From positions 1 to 64,000 of the forward strand of contig JAUIGE010000025.1 in the NCBI GenBank assembly GCA_030430205.1: a stretch of DNA of 64,000 bases. Direction: 5' to 3'. Below, piece by piece: positions 1-10,053 of this stretch. The position numbers were made by a program, and so were the translations under genes. The stretch comes from Bacteroidia bacterium. GTDB lineage: Bacteria; Bacteroidota; Bacteroidia; J057. How positions within the stretch are numbered: position 1 is the stretch's first letter; each line of letters opens with the position of its first letter. A model generated the notes under the pieces. It saw only the letters and a program-made list of their open reading frames with translations. It was not told the origin of the DNA and made no database searches.

Positions 1-89
1 TACACCTCTTACCATCTCGAACAGAGTAGTTAAGCCCCTCAGCGCCGATGGTACTGCCGTAATAGGTGGAAGAGTAGGTCGACGCCAGC
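1..89 (+). rRNA. rrf: 5S ribosomal RNA, 3' part
   Basis: The first 89 bases read as the 3' three quarters of a bacterial 5S rRNA: CATCTCGAACAGAG and the segment GATGGTACTGCCGT followed by GGTGGAAGAGTAGGTCG are characteristic. The 5' end lies outside the window, so the rest of the rRNA operon should be immediately upstream on the same strand. A T-rich run and a strong hairpin follow directly. Confidence 0.93.
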
Positions 90-95
90 TTTTTT

Positions 96-125
96 AAGCC
101 TCCCCATTGGGGAGGCTTTCTTGTT
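96..125 (+). terminator. Rho-independent terminator of the rRNA operon
   Basis: A perfect 10-bp stem (AAGCCTCCCC at 96-105, GGGGAGGCTT at 109-118) with a 3-base loop is followed by a T-rich stretch to 125. It starts seven bases after the 5S rRNA end, so it is the likely end of the rRNA transcript. Confidence 0.9.
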
Positions 126-184
126 TTTGAGACTTTTGTAGATTGCTCAGGTATTTGATATTCTTTACCAATAACTATTTACAT

Positions 185-1189
185 ATGAAAAGAGCAAAAA
201 TTGGAGGATTAGGGTATTATGTCCCCTCACGCATTGTAACCAATGATGACCTGGCCAAGCTGATGAATACTTCAGATGAATGGATTCAGGAGAGAACGGG
301 AATAAAAGAGCGGAGGTATATTGTTCCAGGAGAAGATACTGGCGCAAACATGGCAGCAAAAGCTTCACGCATCGCAATAGAACGAGCAGGAATTAGTCCG
401 GATGATATCGACTTCATCATTTTAGGAACCTTAAGTCCCGATATGGATTTTCCAGGTACAGGTGTACTCCTCCAAAGAGAATTGGGCTTACATAACAAAG
501 GCATAGGCGCCCTCGATATCCGGAACCAATGTTCAGGTTTTGTTTATGGATTATCCATTGCAGACCAGTTTATCCGAACAGGAATGTACAAAAATATTTT
601 GCTGGTAGGCGTTGAAATTCATTCCACAGGTTTGGAATTCAATGATCGGGGAAGGCATATATCAGTCATTTTTGGAGACGGTGCAGGTGCAGCAGTAATT
701 CAGGTTTCTGATGATGAGGATAAGGGAATACTCAGCACACACCTTCATGCTGATGGAAGCCAGGCTGAAGAACTTTGCACCCTCAATCCCGGAAGTGTAA
801 ACTCCCCTCGCCTGGCTCCGGAAATGATTGAAGATGGATCGATATTCCCGCACATGAATGGCCGTCTCGTATTCAAATATGCTGTACAAAAATTCCCGGA
901 AGTCATCGGTGAAGCTCTTACCGCCACCGGCTATAAGCCAGAAGATATAGACCTTTTGATTCCTCACCAAGCGAATTTAAGAATATCAGAATTTGTCAGA
1001 AGATCATTGAACCTACCAGAAGAAAAAATGTACAATAATATCCAGTGGTATGGTAACACTACTGCCGCTTCTGTGCCTATTGCATTAACAGAGGCCTGGG
1101 AAAAAGGACTCATAAAAGACAATGACCTGGTTTGTCTTGCTGCATTTGGGAGTGGGTTTACATGGGCTTCTGCACTTATTCGATGGTAA
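185..1189 (+). CDS. fabH: 3-oxoacyl-ACP synthase III (KAS III)
   Basis: Predicted to condense acetyl-CoA or a short or branched acyl-CoA with malonyl-ACP to start type II fatty acid synthesis in the cytoplasm. The 334-residue protein has the usual KAS III length and the Cys-His-Asn triad in recognisable contexts: Cys in NQCSGFVYG, His in PHQANLRI and Asn in YGNTTAAS. The N-terminal motif TSDEWIQERTGI is also typical. The ATG at 185 is preferred over an in-frame start at 143 because homologues begin with the MKRAKIGGLGYYVPS type of N-terminus. It stands alone between the rRNA operon and the convergent recA. Bacteroidota often carry several fabH copies, so the substrate preference cannot be read from sequence. 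Confidence 0.93.
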   Translation: MKRAKIGGLGYYVPSRIVTNDDLAKLMNTSDEWIQERTGIKERRYIVPGEDTGANMAAKASRIAIERAGISPDDIDFIILGTLSPDMDFPGTGVLLQRELGLHNKGIGALDIRNQCSGFVYGLSIADQFIRTGMYKNILLVGVEIHSTGLEFNDRGRHISVIFGDGAGAAVIQVSDDEDKGILSTHLHADGSQAEELCTLNPGSVNSPRLAPEMIEDGSIFPHMNGRLVFKYAVQKFPEVIGEALTATGYKPEDIDLLIPHQANLRISEFVRRSLNLPEEKMYNNIQWYGNTTAASVPIALTEAWEKGLIKDNDLVCLAAFGSGFTWASALIRW

Positions 1190-1217
1190 AAAAAACCGGA
1201 GCAAATCGTTGCTCCGG
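1188..1217 (-). terminator. Rho-independent terminator of recA
   Basis: CCGGAGCAA (1196-1204) pairs with TTGCTCCGG (1209-1217) around a 4-base loop. Read on the minus strand the hairpin is followed by eight T residues (A run at 1188-1195), as expected for the end of the recA transcript. The hairpin begins just past the fabH stop, so the two genes converge on it. Confidence 0.85.
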
Positions 1218-1250
1218 ACTTCTAAAAGAAAACAATGTTGATGGCGAAAT

Positions 1251-2336
1251 TTATGGTGCTACTTCAGCACTATCTGTTTCTTTCGTCTCCCCTTTCTCCT
1301 TCTTCACTTTCTCTTGCTTTACACCATCCACTTTCAATATTCCTTTGACGATCAAAATCTTCTTCTCGATTTCAGCCATCAACTCAGGATTATCCTGAAT
1401 AACTTTTTTAACCGTATCACGGCCTTGGCCTAGTTTGTCTCCATTATAACTAAACCATGAACCCGCTTTTTGTATAATATCTTCTTCTACTCCCAGGTCT
1501 AAGACTTCTCCTGCGTGAGAAATCCCTTCTCCATACATAATGTCAAACTCAGCCTTTTGGAAAGGTGGGGCAACCTTGTTTTTGACAACTTTTACCCGCA
1601 CTCGGTTCCCGATGACATCCTGGCCTTCTTTGATTTGGTTACTTCTTCTAATATCCAATCGAATAGATGCATAAAATTTAAGTGCATTACCTCCAGTAGT
1701 GGTCTCTGGGTTACCAAACATAACTCCAATTTTTTCCCGCAATTGGTTAATGAAAATACAGGAACAATTGGTTTTGGAAATAGCTGCAGTTAATTTTCTC
1801 ATTGCCTGAGACATCAGCCTCGCCTGAAGCCCCATTTTGGAGTCTCCCATTTCACCCTCTATTTCAGCCTTAGGAACCAATGCCGCAACAGAGTCTATCA
1901 CTACAAGGTCCATCGCACCTGAGCGAATCAAATGTTCGGTGATTTCGAGTGCTTGCTCACCATAATCTGGCTGCGACACATATAAATTCTCCGTATCTAT
2001 TCCGAGTTTTTCCGCATAAAAACGGTCAAATGCATGCTCGGCATCTATGAAAGCAGCCAAGCCGCCCAAGCGCTGAGTTTCAGCTATCATGTGCATTGCA
2101 AGGGTTGTTTTGCCAGAAGATTCCGGGCCGTATATTTCTATCACTCTACCACGTGGAATTCCTCCTACTCCCAAAGCTATATCAAGCCCTAAAGAGCCGG
2201 TAGATATTGCCTGTGTATCCATGACAGGGTTGTCACTTAGCTTCATTACAACCCCTTTCCCAAAAGCTTTTTCAAGCTTGTCCACTGTTACTTGCAGGGA
2301 CTTGAGTTTTTCTGCATTTAAATCTTTCGCCATCAT
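1251..2336 (-). CDS. recA: Recombinase RecA
   Basis: DNA-dependent ATPase that forms filaments on single-stranded DNA, drives homologous strand exchange and promotes LexA-type autocleavage. The Walker A motif GPESSGKTT, the Walker B segment [12 protein letters not shown], the MAW-type segment and the L2-region motif [10 protein letters not shown] are all present. Its 361 residues fit the family, with a Lys/Glu-rich variable C-terminal tail ending near [10 protein letters not shown]. Two consecutive ATG codons (2336 and 2333) could start it. It lies 27 bp downstream of a peptidyl-prolyl isomerase gene on the same strand and may be cotranscribed. A strong terminator follows. Confidence 0.98.
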   Translation of the reverse strand: MMAKDLNAEKLKSLQVTVDKLEKAFGKGVVMKLSDNPVMDTQAISTGSLGLDIALGVGGIPRGRVIEIYGPESSGKTTLAMHMIAETQRLGGLAAFIDAEHAFDRFYAEKLGIDTENLYVSQPDYGEQALEITEHLIRSGAMDLVVIDSVAALVPKAEIEGEMGDSKMGLQARLMSQAMRKLTAAISKTNCSCIFINQLREKIGVMFGNPETTTGGNALKFYASIRLDIRRSNQIKEGQDVIGNRVRVKVVKNKVAPPFQKAEFDIMYGEGISHAGEVLDLGVEEDIIQKAGSWFSYNGDKLGQGRDTVKKVIQDNPELMAEIEKKILIVKGILKVDGVKQEKVKKEKGETKETDSAEVAP

Positions 2337-2363
2337 TCTGAAATTAATTGTAATTGATAATAA

Positions 2364-3224
2364 TTAGGATTCTTGAGATCTTTCTTTTAGTTGTTTTCCA
2401 GTTAATATTTCTACCTTATGTATTCTGACAATTTGCGCAGGACGGTCGCCTTCTGTTGGGATCAGTTCAATCTGCTGAATGATATCCATGCCTTTAACTA
2501 TTTCTCCAAAAATTGTGTATTGAAAATCCAGGTGAGGAGCGCCTCCTTTGCGGGCATATGCCCTGATTTTTTCCTGATCATAATACTCTTTGTCCTCATA
2601 GCCTTTTGAAGCCAAAAATGTCTCAAAGTCTATCTCTGCATAAGGATCCTGTTCAAAATTTTGAAATTCATCATATATAGCCGCACGCCTACTATTGTTA
2701 AGCGCCAATTCTGTCGCTTCTAATTCTGAATAAGTCACAGATTTGCCTGTTACTATATAAAACTGGCTCGCCGATGAATTTTTTTCTGGATTGATATCAT
2801 CAGGTTTGCGTGCAGCGCCAACCTTCCCCGCCGTATGAATATATCGCTCCAGGATTTCCGCCTTGAGGCTATAATCCAATAGCTCCCCGTCCTCAAAATC
2901 CGCTTTAGATTGTGGATCTCCCGTCTGAACCATAAAATCCCTGATGATACGGTGAAAACTAACACCATTATAAAGTCCTTTATTTACATTCTCAATAAAG
3001 TTGGCTTTATGAATGGGTGTATCGTCATATAACATAATCATCACCTCTCCCAGCTCTGTTTCCATGATAGCATAGGTTTTGGTTTCACTCCCTCTATCAT
3101 TTTCACAAGAAGGAAACAATAGAATCATGCTAAAAATCAAAGAACAAAAGATAATTTTTTTGATATTATCCTGAAAAACAATGCTAATATATGGTATACA
3201 AAACAAATATCCTACTATTTTCAT
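2364..3224 (-). CDS. Cyclophilin-type peptidyl-prolyl isomerase, lipoprotein
   Basis: Predicted envelope lipoprotein of the cyclophilin fold that catalyses cis-trans isomerisation at prolines in exported proteins. The cyclophilin core is visible as GEVMIMLYDDTP, FHRIIRDFMVQTGDP and SQFYIVTGK. The N-terminus has basic residues, a hydrophobic stretch (IIFCSLIFSMILLFPS) and then a Cys, consistent with a lipoprotein signal. The first 20 residues before that stretch look too long for a signal peptide, so the true start may be internal or use a rare codon. An insertion between the active-site blocks, rich in Glu and Tyr, resembles the longer cyclophilins of Bacteroidota. It is just upstream of recA. 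Confidence 0.85.
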   Translation of the reverse strand: MKIVGYLFCIPYISIVFQDNIKKIIFCSLIFSMILLFPSCENDRGSETKTYAIMETELGEVMIMLYDDTPIHKANFIENVNKGLYNGVSFHRIIRDFMVQTGDPQSKADFEDGELLDYSLKAEILERYIHTAGKVGAARKPDDINPEKNSSASQFYIVTGKSVTYSELEATELALNNSRRAAIYDEFQNFEQDPYAEIDFETFLASKGYEDKEYYDQEKIRAYARKGGAPHLDFQYTIFGEIVKGMDIIQQIELIPTEGDRPAQIVRIHKVEILTGKQLKERSQES

Positions 3225-3694
3225 TGGTATTTTCTGTTTTTTTTAGGAATCTTGCCTTTGGGAAAATTGAACTTTCAACTCCATAGACTTTTTTGTAAAA
3301 ATAAATGACAAAATTAAAAAACACATGAATCTCTCATTTTAAACAAAGAATATTTGGGTAAATGCTGCATAAGTTTTATCTTTTAAATTGTTTCGATAAA
3401 GTACCATTTTATATCCCATTCCATATTACAAACTAATCATCATAATTCCATTAGCGCTCGACGTGTGAAAGTTTGTAGGTCTTAATTATCCCAGGATTTA
3501 AAAATGAATTTTACAGTGAACTAGTCATTTTACATTACGAAATATTCTAATATTTGCATATTGATGCATGTCTCATATTCGTAAATGTTTTTTGGTGTAT
3601 AGTTTATATTTTAGTATTATAGTGGCAATTTTGGTTTCCTGTATTAAGGCAATTAAATCTTGAACCTCCTGGTTTCTGTATAAAATCCTTACGA
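3225..3694. other. AT-rich intergenic region, 470 bp
   Basis: No convincing ORF, RNA or hairpin was seen. The sequence is strongly AT-rich and lies between divergent genes (the isomerase on the minus strand and the giant adhesin on the plus strand), so it should hold both promoters. No exact TAnnTTTG box was found at a good distance from either start. Confidence 0.6.
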
Positions 3695-6600
3695 TTGATG
3701 AATATAGTTAAAACGCTTGTTTTTTGCCTGCTCTTAACGCCTGCTTTTTCGTCTGTTCTAATGAGTCAAAATAATCCACCAGCATGGGAATACGACTGTG
3801 CTGATGGAGTAAAAGTTGAAATTATTGGAAAAGGCATACAGTTTCAAGGTCAACGCGCCCAAATATCAATTCCTGATCATACCAATGTTCAGGAGATAAT
3901 TGTAGAAACTGTCTGTAAATATGCCTGTCCTACCCATGTGGTTTTTTCCACCCCAAATGACACAGTCCAGGTAAGTGGCCAACCCCTACCCTACCCTGGC
4001 TCCTCTTACATCCCTCCTGCGCGTGTTTATCGCACAAGATTGCCTGCGGGTACCAATGTAGATCAAATAAACCTGGGAGGTGCCGGTAGTTATTATTTCA
4101 TGAGCATGACTGCTTATATATTCCGCCAGGGCGGAAGCAGTCAATCTGCAAGTGTTGCCACTTTTGTGGACAAAAGTTTTTGGCAGGTTGCCGATACTTT
4201 TACAATGGCTATTCCCAAGGGGAATTCAAGCAGAAACATTGAAATAAAGATCCCTGTTACGGATCTCAACAATGATCCCCGGACGGCTGTGTTTTCTGCT
4301 GCTACAGCAAGCGCCTCTAATTCAATCACTGTCACCCATTTCAACCAGGTACTGGGCCCCAGCTTGAATATCGTTTCGGTATTGCTGACTCAGGTAGCTG
4401 CCAGTGATACTGTACTGACAGTCATTATTGAGTCTCCCAATAGAAATGGGGACTCTTTTATGGCGGGTGGTGCAATCAGTGTTGACATATCATGTGACAA
4501 CTCCCCTCCAGTAGCTATCAATGACATCCTGAATACAGTCATGGATGCTGCCGCAGGCGGCAATGTGCTGACTAATGACTATGACCCTGATGGGAATCCC
4601 ATCAGGGTAGCTACAAGTCCTATACATGGTCCTTCCCATGGCAGCCTCACATTGAATCCGGATGGCTCCTATGTGTACACTCCTGCAAGTGGGTTTACTG
4701 GTACTGATAACTTCAGCTATCAAGTATGTGACAATGGGACACCAGCTCTCTGTGATACAGGATTTGTAACGATCGAGGTTCGTCAGAATACCCTGGCGAA
4801 TGATCCACCATTCGCTAATGATGATGCCTTTAGCATCTTTGTAGATGCAACCTTAAGCAGTGATCTGCTCGCCAATGACGGGGATCCGGATGGTGATGAG
4901 CTTACCATTAATACAACCGCAGTTGTTGGTCCCACTCATGGTACCCTTATTATCAATACGGACGGCACCTTCACCTATACACCAGCAGTGGGTTTTGAAG
5001 GAGAAGACAGTTTTGTCTATGAAGTCTGTGATGACGGCACCCCTTCTCTTTGTGATCAGGCTAGAGTGAGCATAAGGATTACGAAAGATCCGAATGGGAA
5101 CCAAAACGATCCGCCTATTGCAGTTGATGATGCATTAGTCCTTTACGAAGATGCTGAAGCGGATGGTGATTTGAGTAAAAATGACTTTGATCCTAATGGC
5201 AATAATTTGCTGTACAGTACAAGTCCTGTACAAGGTCCTGCACACGGTACCGTAGTCATCAATAGCGATGGAACCTTTAGCTATACGCCTAATGCCGGAT
5301 ATATTGGCGCAGATAATTTCATATATGAAGTCTGCGATGATGGGACACCATCTTTATGCAGTCAGGCTACTGCTTACCTAACGGTAATGCCTTTTAACGC
5401 CCCACCCATTGCACGGGATGACATCAATAATACATTTTTTGAGCAGGCAGTTAATGGCAATGTCCTAACGAATGACAGCGATCCCGATGGGGATAATTTA
5501 ACAGTAAGCTCTACTCCTGTTTCAGGCCCTACAAATGGAAGTCTGGTCTTAAACACAGATGGAAGCTATACTTATACACCTGCAAGCGGTTTCACTGGAG
5601 CTGATAGCTTTTCCTATGCAGTTTGTGATAATGGAGAGCCGGGGCCCATGTGTGATACGGCTGAAGTCGTGATCAAAGTTTGGAACAGCACCTTGGGCAA
5701 TGACCAGCCGGTTGCCAATAATGACCTGGCTTCTACTTTTGTGGATCAGGCAGTATCTGGCAATGTGTTGAATAATGACTTTGACCCGGACGCTGATCCC
5801 CTGCTTGTGAATACAACTCCTGTCAGTGGTCCTTCCCATGGCATACTTATATTAAATGCTGATGGCACCTTTACCTATACACCTAATACAGGTTTTGAAG
5901 GAGAGGATCAGTTTGTATATGAAGTGTGTGACAATGGAACACCTGCCCTATGCGATCAGGCAACGGTTACTATCAGTGTGGAGAAAGATTCTAACGGACC
6001 CGATAATGATCCTCCATTTGCAGCAGATGATGCCTTTGCCACCCCTGAAGACAAGGAAATTCTTGCCGATCTTTCTCTCAACGATAGAGATCCCAATGGA
6101 GATAATCTCATTTATACTACCACCCCTGTTGAGGGACCTTTCCACGGTACTGTGAGTATCGCTGCGGATGGAAGCTTTGCCTATACCCCGGATTCGGCTT
6201 ATTATGGTTCAGACTATTTTGCATATGAGGTATGCGATAACGGAACACCTTCCCTCTGTGCACGGGCCACGGCCTATATCTCTGTTTTACCCGTCAACCA
6301 TGCACCTTTAGCCACGGATGATATCAATGATGCTTTCAGTGGATTTCCAGCCTCAGGCAATGTTCTGGTAAATGATACAGATCCTGATAAAGACAAGCTT
6401 TTTGCCAATACAAGCCCTGTAAGTGGCCCTGCAAATGGCACATTGGTCCTTCAGGCTGACGGCTCTTATACTTACACCCCTGATTCCCTCTTCTCTGGTA
6501 CAGACGTTTTTCAATACCAGGTATGTGATGAAGGTATTCCCGGCCCTCTTTGCGATACAGCTACTGTAAGTATTGTAGTAAGAACGCTAGGGCCTGGAAA

Positions 6601-9600
6601 TCAGCCTCCATTTGCAAATGATGACCGTGTACAAACACGGCCAGGTATACCTGTAAGTGGAGATATGCTGATGAATGACTTTGATCCCAACGGCGACAAT
6701 ATCATTATCAATACAACGCCCATCGTCAGACAAACACATGGCACCCTGATAATGACCATTAATGGAACGTTTTTATACATTCCATTGGCAGGATTTAAAG
6801 GTGAAGACAGTTTTGTATATGAAATATGTGACGATGGCAATCCTTCGCTCTGTGATCAGGCGACAGTAACTATCATTGTCATGGATGACGAGAATGGCAG
6901 TGAAAATGATCCTCCTTTTGCGGTAGATGACTTTGTTGATACAAAAATAAATAAGCCTATTGGAGGTCTTTTATCGGATAATGATAGCGACCCCAACGGA
7001 GATAATCTGATCTATTCAACCACACCGGTTATCAATGCTTCACATGGAGTAGTAACGATCAACTCAAATGGCACTTTCAGTTATGTGCCTACAGCAGGCT
7101 TCTTTGGCCAGGACTACTTCGTCTACGAAGTCTGCGATGACGGGAATCCTTCCCTCTGTGCAAAGGCAACAGCCTATATCCTTGTGATCCCTGAAAACGA
7201 TCCTCCGGTAGCTTTGAATGATATCAATAATACCCTCAGCGGTATAGCCGTCAATGGCAAGGTGTTGACCAATGATTATGATCCAAATGGTGACGATTTG
7301 ACGGTATCTACCACTCCTGTGGTAGCTCCAGCCAATGGAAGCCTGGTGCTGAATAGCGATGGTTCTTATACATATACACCCAATCCTGGATTTGCCGGAA
7401 CAGATCACTTCAGCTATGAAGTCTGTGACAGTGGCCTACCCGGCCCACTCTGCGATACCGCATCTGTGACAGTCAAGGTATTTATGGTTACCCCTGGCAA
7501 TGATGCACCCGTAGCTAATGATGACCTGGTACAAACACTTGTCAACACCCCTGTCAGCAGTAATTTCCGTGTAAATGACTTCGATCCAGACGGAGATCCT
7601 ATTATTGTTAACAGAACACCTATCACTCCTCCGGCGCACGGAAGTGTGGTCATCACTGCCACGGGTGGCTTCCTTTATTTCCCGGCTTCGGGGTATAAAG
7701 GCGAAGACAGCTTTGTATATGAAATCTGTGACAATGGCGGTCTATGCGATCGGGCACGGGTTACCATTCTGGTAAAAGAAGATAACAATGGCCCCAGCAA
7801 TGATCCTCCTTTTGCAGGGGATGATGCATTTGTAACAGAAGCGGGCATTTCAATAGGCGGAAGCCTCAGCGCGAATGATAAAGATCCTAACGGTGATCCG
7901 CTAAGCTATAAGATGACACCGGTAGAAGGCCCGTCTCATGGCACAGTAACCATTCTCCCAAATGGAGGATTTGCTTATACCCCTGCCGCCACCTATGTCG
8001 GCCCGGATTACTTCATATATGAAGTTTGTGACAATGGCAGCCCCGCACTTTGTGCGAGAGCTACGGCCTACATCACCGTAACATCTGAAAATAGCACCCC
8101 AGTTGCCAACCCCGATGTAAACCTGACCATTGCAGGCCTGGTAGCCAGCGGTAATGTGCTAACCAACGACTATGATCCTGATGGGGATTTACTTACGGTC
8201 AATACAGATCCGGTCATTGGCCCAGCAAACGGAACGTTAGTCCTCAATTCAGATGGGACCTATAGCTTTACGCCCAATCCTGGCTTTAGCGGTACGGATG
8301 GATTCTTTTATGAAGTTTGTGACAATGGCATCCCTGGACCGCTTTGCGATACCAGTTGGGTAACCATAGATGTGCGTACCCATACCAATGACAATGATCC
8401 TCCATTTGCCCTGGATGATTTTTACAACACTTTTATTGATGAGCCTGTAACAGGGAATCTCCTCAATAATGATGGAGATCCTGATGGAAATGCCATAAGC
8501 ATGAATACCAGCCCCATTGTCAACCCATCACATGGTCTGGCCCTTTTGCTGGGGAATGGTTCCTTCCTCTATATTCCTCATTCAGGATTTGAAGGAGTGG
8601 ATCAGTTTGTTTACGAAATCTGCGACAACGGAAGTCCATCACTTTGTGATAGAGCTACCGTGACTATCAGGGTTTCCAGAGATCCTTCCGGACCTGTTAA
8701 TGATCCTCCTTTCGCAGGAGATGATGCTTTGGTGATTGCACAAAATCAATTGGGCATTGGCAATGTTTTAAACAATGACAATGATCCGAATGCTGACCTA
8801 ATAAGCGTCAATCCAAGCCCTGTAGTGGCTCCTGCTCATGGGACAGTGACCCTGGCGGCCAATGGACTCTATACTTATCAGCCGAATTCAGGATATGCGG
8901 GCACAGATTACTTTATCTATGAGATATGTGATAATGGTACCCCTTCCCTTTGTGCACGGGCTACTGTATACATCCTGGTGATGCCAGATGTAATTCCATG
9001 TATCAACCTCAATCTGGCAGTATTTCTCGAAGGACCTTTTAACTCTTCAACAAGTACGATGAGGACTACGCTCAACGATTTGGGCTTCTTGCCGGGACAA
9101 ATCCCACAGGCAGGACTGTTCCCGGATACAACTGAAGCGGGTCAGCCATTCAACCAGGCACCGTGGTTCTATGAAGGTACAGAAGGAGATAATATAGGAG
9201 ATATGCCAGGGGGAACGCCTTACCCCGCTACAGTTGTGGACTGGGTTCTTATTTCATTGAGAAAGGGAGATAGCCTGGCGGCTTCTGAAGTTTGGAAACA
9301 ATCGGGCTTGCTTCATAGTGATGGAAGCATACAACCTTTGGGTGCTTGCTTCCAAAGCAGTAGCCCTGGACCTTATTGGGTATTGGTAGAGCACAGAAAC
9401 CATGTAGGGGTTATGAGTCCGCAGCCCGTGAATGCCATCCAAAATACAGCCGGAGAGTTTGAAATCACTTTTGATTTCCGAAATATTAACTCTTTCAAGA
9501 CTCCTTTGACTATCGGGCAAAAAATGCTTAACCCTAGCCTGGGAGTGTTTGGCTTATTTGGTGGAGATCCCCAAAAAACAGGCAATGAAAACTTTGAAAT

Positions 9601-9751
9601 AAACGGTAATGATAATGCACTATGGCTTTTAGAAAATGGAAACTCAGAGACCTACTCACCCGCTGACATGAATCTCGATGTGGAAATCAATGGTGCAGAC
9701 CGCTCCCTTTGGCTTCCCAACAACGGTTTGGCCTCTGGAATTCCTAAGTAA
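3695..9751 (+). CDS. Giant cadherin-like repeat surface protein (adhesin-like)
   Basis: A 2018-residue exported protein, probably a cell-surface or secreted adhesin. Residues 1 to about 25 form a signal peptide. An N-terminal globular region reaches about residue 268. Then 15 repeats of about 100 residues follow, each opening with N-x-P-P-x-A-x-D-D and containing DPDGD, GPxHGT, DGTFTYTP, GFxGxDSFxYEVCD and a closing CDxATVTI strand. This matches cadherin-like or Big-type tandem domains with calcium-binding Asp clusters. Each repeat keeps two Cys. Residues from about 1765 form a C-terminal module of a kind found in Bacteroidota surface proteins (LEGPFN, VDWVLISLR, EHRNHVGVM), ending in two dockerin-like Asn/Asp loops (EINGNDNALW and DMNLDVEINGAD). 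No classical T9SS tail is visible. The next gene encodes a T9SS protein and may be its partner. Confidence 0.85.
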   Translation: MMNIVKTLVFCLLLTPAFSSVLMSQNNPPAWEYDCADGVKVEIIGKGIQFQGQRAQISIPDHTNVQEIIVETVCKYACPTHVVFSTPNDTVQVSGQPLPYPGSSYIPPARVYRTRLPAGTNVDQINLGGAGSYYFMSMTAYIFRQGGSSQSASVATFVDKSFWQVADTFTMAIPKGNSSRNIEIKIPVTDLNNDPRTAVFSAATASASNSITVTHFNQVLGPSLNIVSVLLTQVAASDTVLTVIIESPNRNGDSFMAGGAISVDISCDNSPPVAINDILNTVMDAAAGGNVLTNDYDPDGNPIRVATSPIHGPSHGSLTLNPDGSYVYTPASGFTGTDNFSYQVCDNGTPALCDTGFVTIEVRQNTLANDPPFANDDAFSIFVDATLSSDLLANDGDPDGDELTINTTAVVGPTHGTLIINTDGTFTYTPAVGFEGEDSFVYEVCDDGTPSLCDQARVSIRITKDPNGNQNDPPIAVDDALVLYEDAEADGDLSKNDFDPNGNNLLYSTSPVQGPAHGTVVINSDGTFSYTPNAGYIGADNFIYEVCDDGTPSLCSQATAYLTVMPFNAPPIARDDINNTFFEQAVNGNVLTNDSDPDGDNLTVSSTPVSGPTNGSLVLNTDGSYTYTPASGFTGADSFSYAVCDNGEPGPMCDTAEVVIKVWNSTLGNDQPVANNDLASTFVDQAVSGNVLNNDFDPDADPLLVNTTPVSGPSHGILILNADGTFTYTPNTGFEGEDQFVYEVCDNGTPALCDQATVTISVEKDSNGPDNDPPFAADDAFATPEDKEILADLSLNDRDPNGDNLIYTTTPVEGPFHGTVSIAADGSFAYTPDSAYYGSDYFAYEVCDNGTPSLCARATAYISVLPVNHAPLATDDINDAFSGFPASGNVLVNDTDPDKDKLFANTSPVSGPANGTLVLQADGSYTYTPDSLFSGTDVFQYQVCDEGIPGPLCDTATVSIVVRTLGPGNQPPFANDDRVQTRPGIPVSGDMLMNDFDPNGDNIIINTTPIVRQTHGTLIMTINGTFLYIPLAGFKGEDSFVYEICDDGNPSLCDQATVTIIVMDDENGSENDPPFAVDDFVDTKINKPIGGLLSDNDSDPNGDNLIYSTTPVINASHGVVTINSNGTFSYVPTAGFFGQDYFVYEVCDDGNPSLCAKATAYILVIPENDPPVALNDINNTLSGIAVNGKVLTNDYDPNGDDLTVSTTPVVAPANGSLVLNSDGSYTYTPNPGFAGTDHFSYEVCDSGLPGPLCDTASVTVKVFMVTPGNDAPVANDDLVQTLVNTPVSSNFRVNDFDPDGDPIIVNRTPITPPAHGSVVITATGGFLYFPASGYKGEDSFVYEICDNGGLCDRARVTILVKEDNNGPSNDPPFAGDDAFVTEAGISIGGSLSANDKDPNGDPLSYKMTPVEGPSHGTVTILPNGGFAYTPAATYVGPDYFIYEVCDNGSPALCARATAYITVTSENSTPVANPDVNLTIAGLVASGNVLTNDYDPDGDLLTVNTDPVIGPANGTLVLNSDGTYSFTPNPGFSGTDGFFYEVCDNGIPGPLCDTSWVTIDVRTHTNDNDPPFALDDFYNTFIDEPVTGNLLNNDGDPDGNAISMNTSPIVNPSHGLALLLGNGSFLYIPHSGFEGVDQFVYEICDNGSPSLCDRATVTIRVSRDPSGPVNDPPFAGDDALVIAQNQLGIGNVLNNDNDPNADLISVNPSPVVAPAHGTVTLAANGLYTYQPNSGYAGTDYFIYEICDNGTPSLCARATVYILVMPDVIPCINLNLAVFLEGPFNSSTSTMRTTLNDLGFLPGQIPQAGLFPDTTEAGQPFNQAPWFYEGTEGDNIGDMPGGTPYPATVVDWVLISLRKGDSLAASEVWKQSGLLHSDGSIQPLGACFQSSSPGPYWVLVEHRNHVGVMSPQPVNAIQNTAGEFEITFDFRNINSFKTPLTIGQKMLNPSLGVFGLFGGDPQKTGNENFEINGNDNALWLLENGNSETYSPADMNLDVEINGADRSLWLPNNGLASGIPK
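4499..8989 (+). repeat. Five tandem ~900-bp triads (15 domain repeats)
   Basis: The repeats of the giant protein follow a strict A-B-C order. A repeats start at 4499, 5396, 6296, 7196 and 8090, so the higher-order unit is 894-900 bp. A repeats end in PGPLCDT-type strands (CDT in the first), B repeats in LCDQATVTI or LCDRATVTI followed by a longer linker, and C repeats in LCARATAYI. Copies of one type resemble each other more than their neighbours, which points to growth by duplication of whole triads. Confidence 0.88.
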
Positions 9752-9758
9752 TGTTAGA

Positions 9759-9829
9759 ATTTGGACAAAACAGGTCAGCCGTCCGAAGTAATATTTTTCA
9801 GTTACGGGCGCTAAGTGCTTTGTCCAAAT
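9759..9829. other. Inverted repeat downstream of the adhesin gene
   Basis: ATTTGGACAAA (9759-9769) is perfectly complementary to TTTGTCCAAAT (9819-9829) with a 49-base loop. It starts eight bases after the adhesin stop codon. No T-run follows, so it is not a standard intrinsic terminator. It may be a 3'-UTR stem. Confidence 0.4.
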
Positions 9830-9932
9830 GCTCTCCAAACTATTTAACATAACAAATCAACCTCTGTATTCCGCATTTTTACCTATGCAAGATTTATCCT
9901 TTTTACTGTGACAAAAGTTTCATAAGAAGAAA

Positions 9933-9940
9933 TAAATTTG
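9933..9940 (+). promoter_or_regulatory. Candidate -7 box (TAAATTTG)
   Basis: An exact match to the Bacteroidota -7 consensus TAnnTTTG, 113 bases upstream of the ATG at 10054. No clear -33 TTTG element was seen at the usual spacing, so the call is tentative. Confidence 0.35.
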
Positions 9941-10053
9941 AATATTGGTTGATTCACCATACATTCTGTATATTTGTTTGGGTGTAATCACAACCGACGG
10001 TAATCTTTTTTTTATTAATCAGATCTTTTTGAGTCTAAGCAAAAGTGTTCACT

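Noticed and set aside
4499-8989. RTX-type calcium nonapeptide repeats
   Set aside because: The units are about 100 residues with a beta-sandwich signature, not GGxGxDxxx nonapeptides.
9759-9829. Intrinsic terminator
   Set aside because: The loop is 49 bases long and there is no T-run after the stem.
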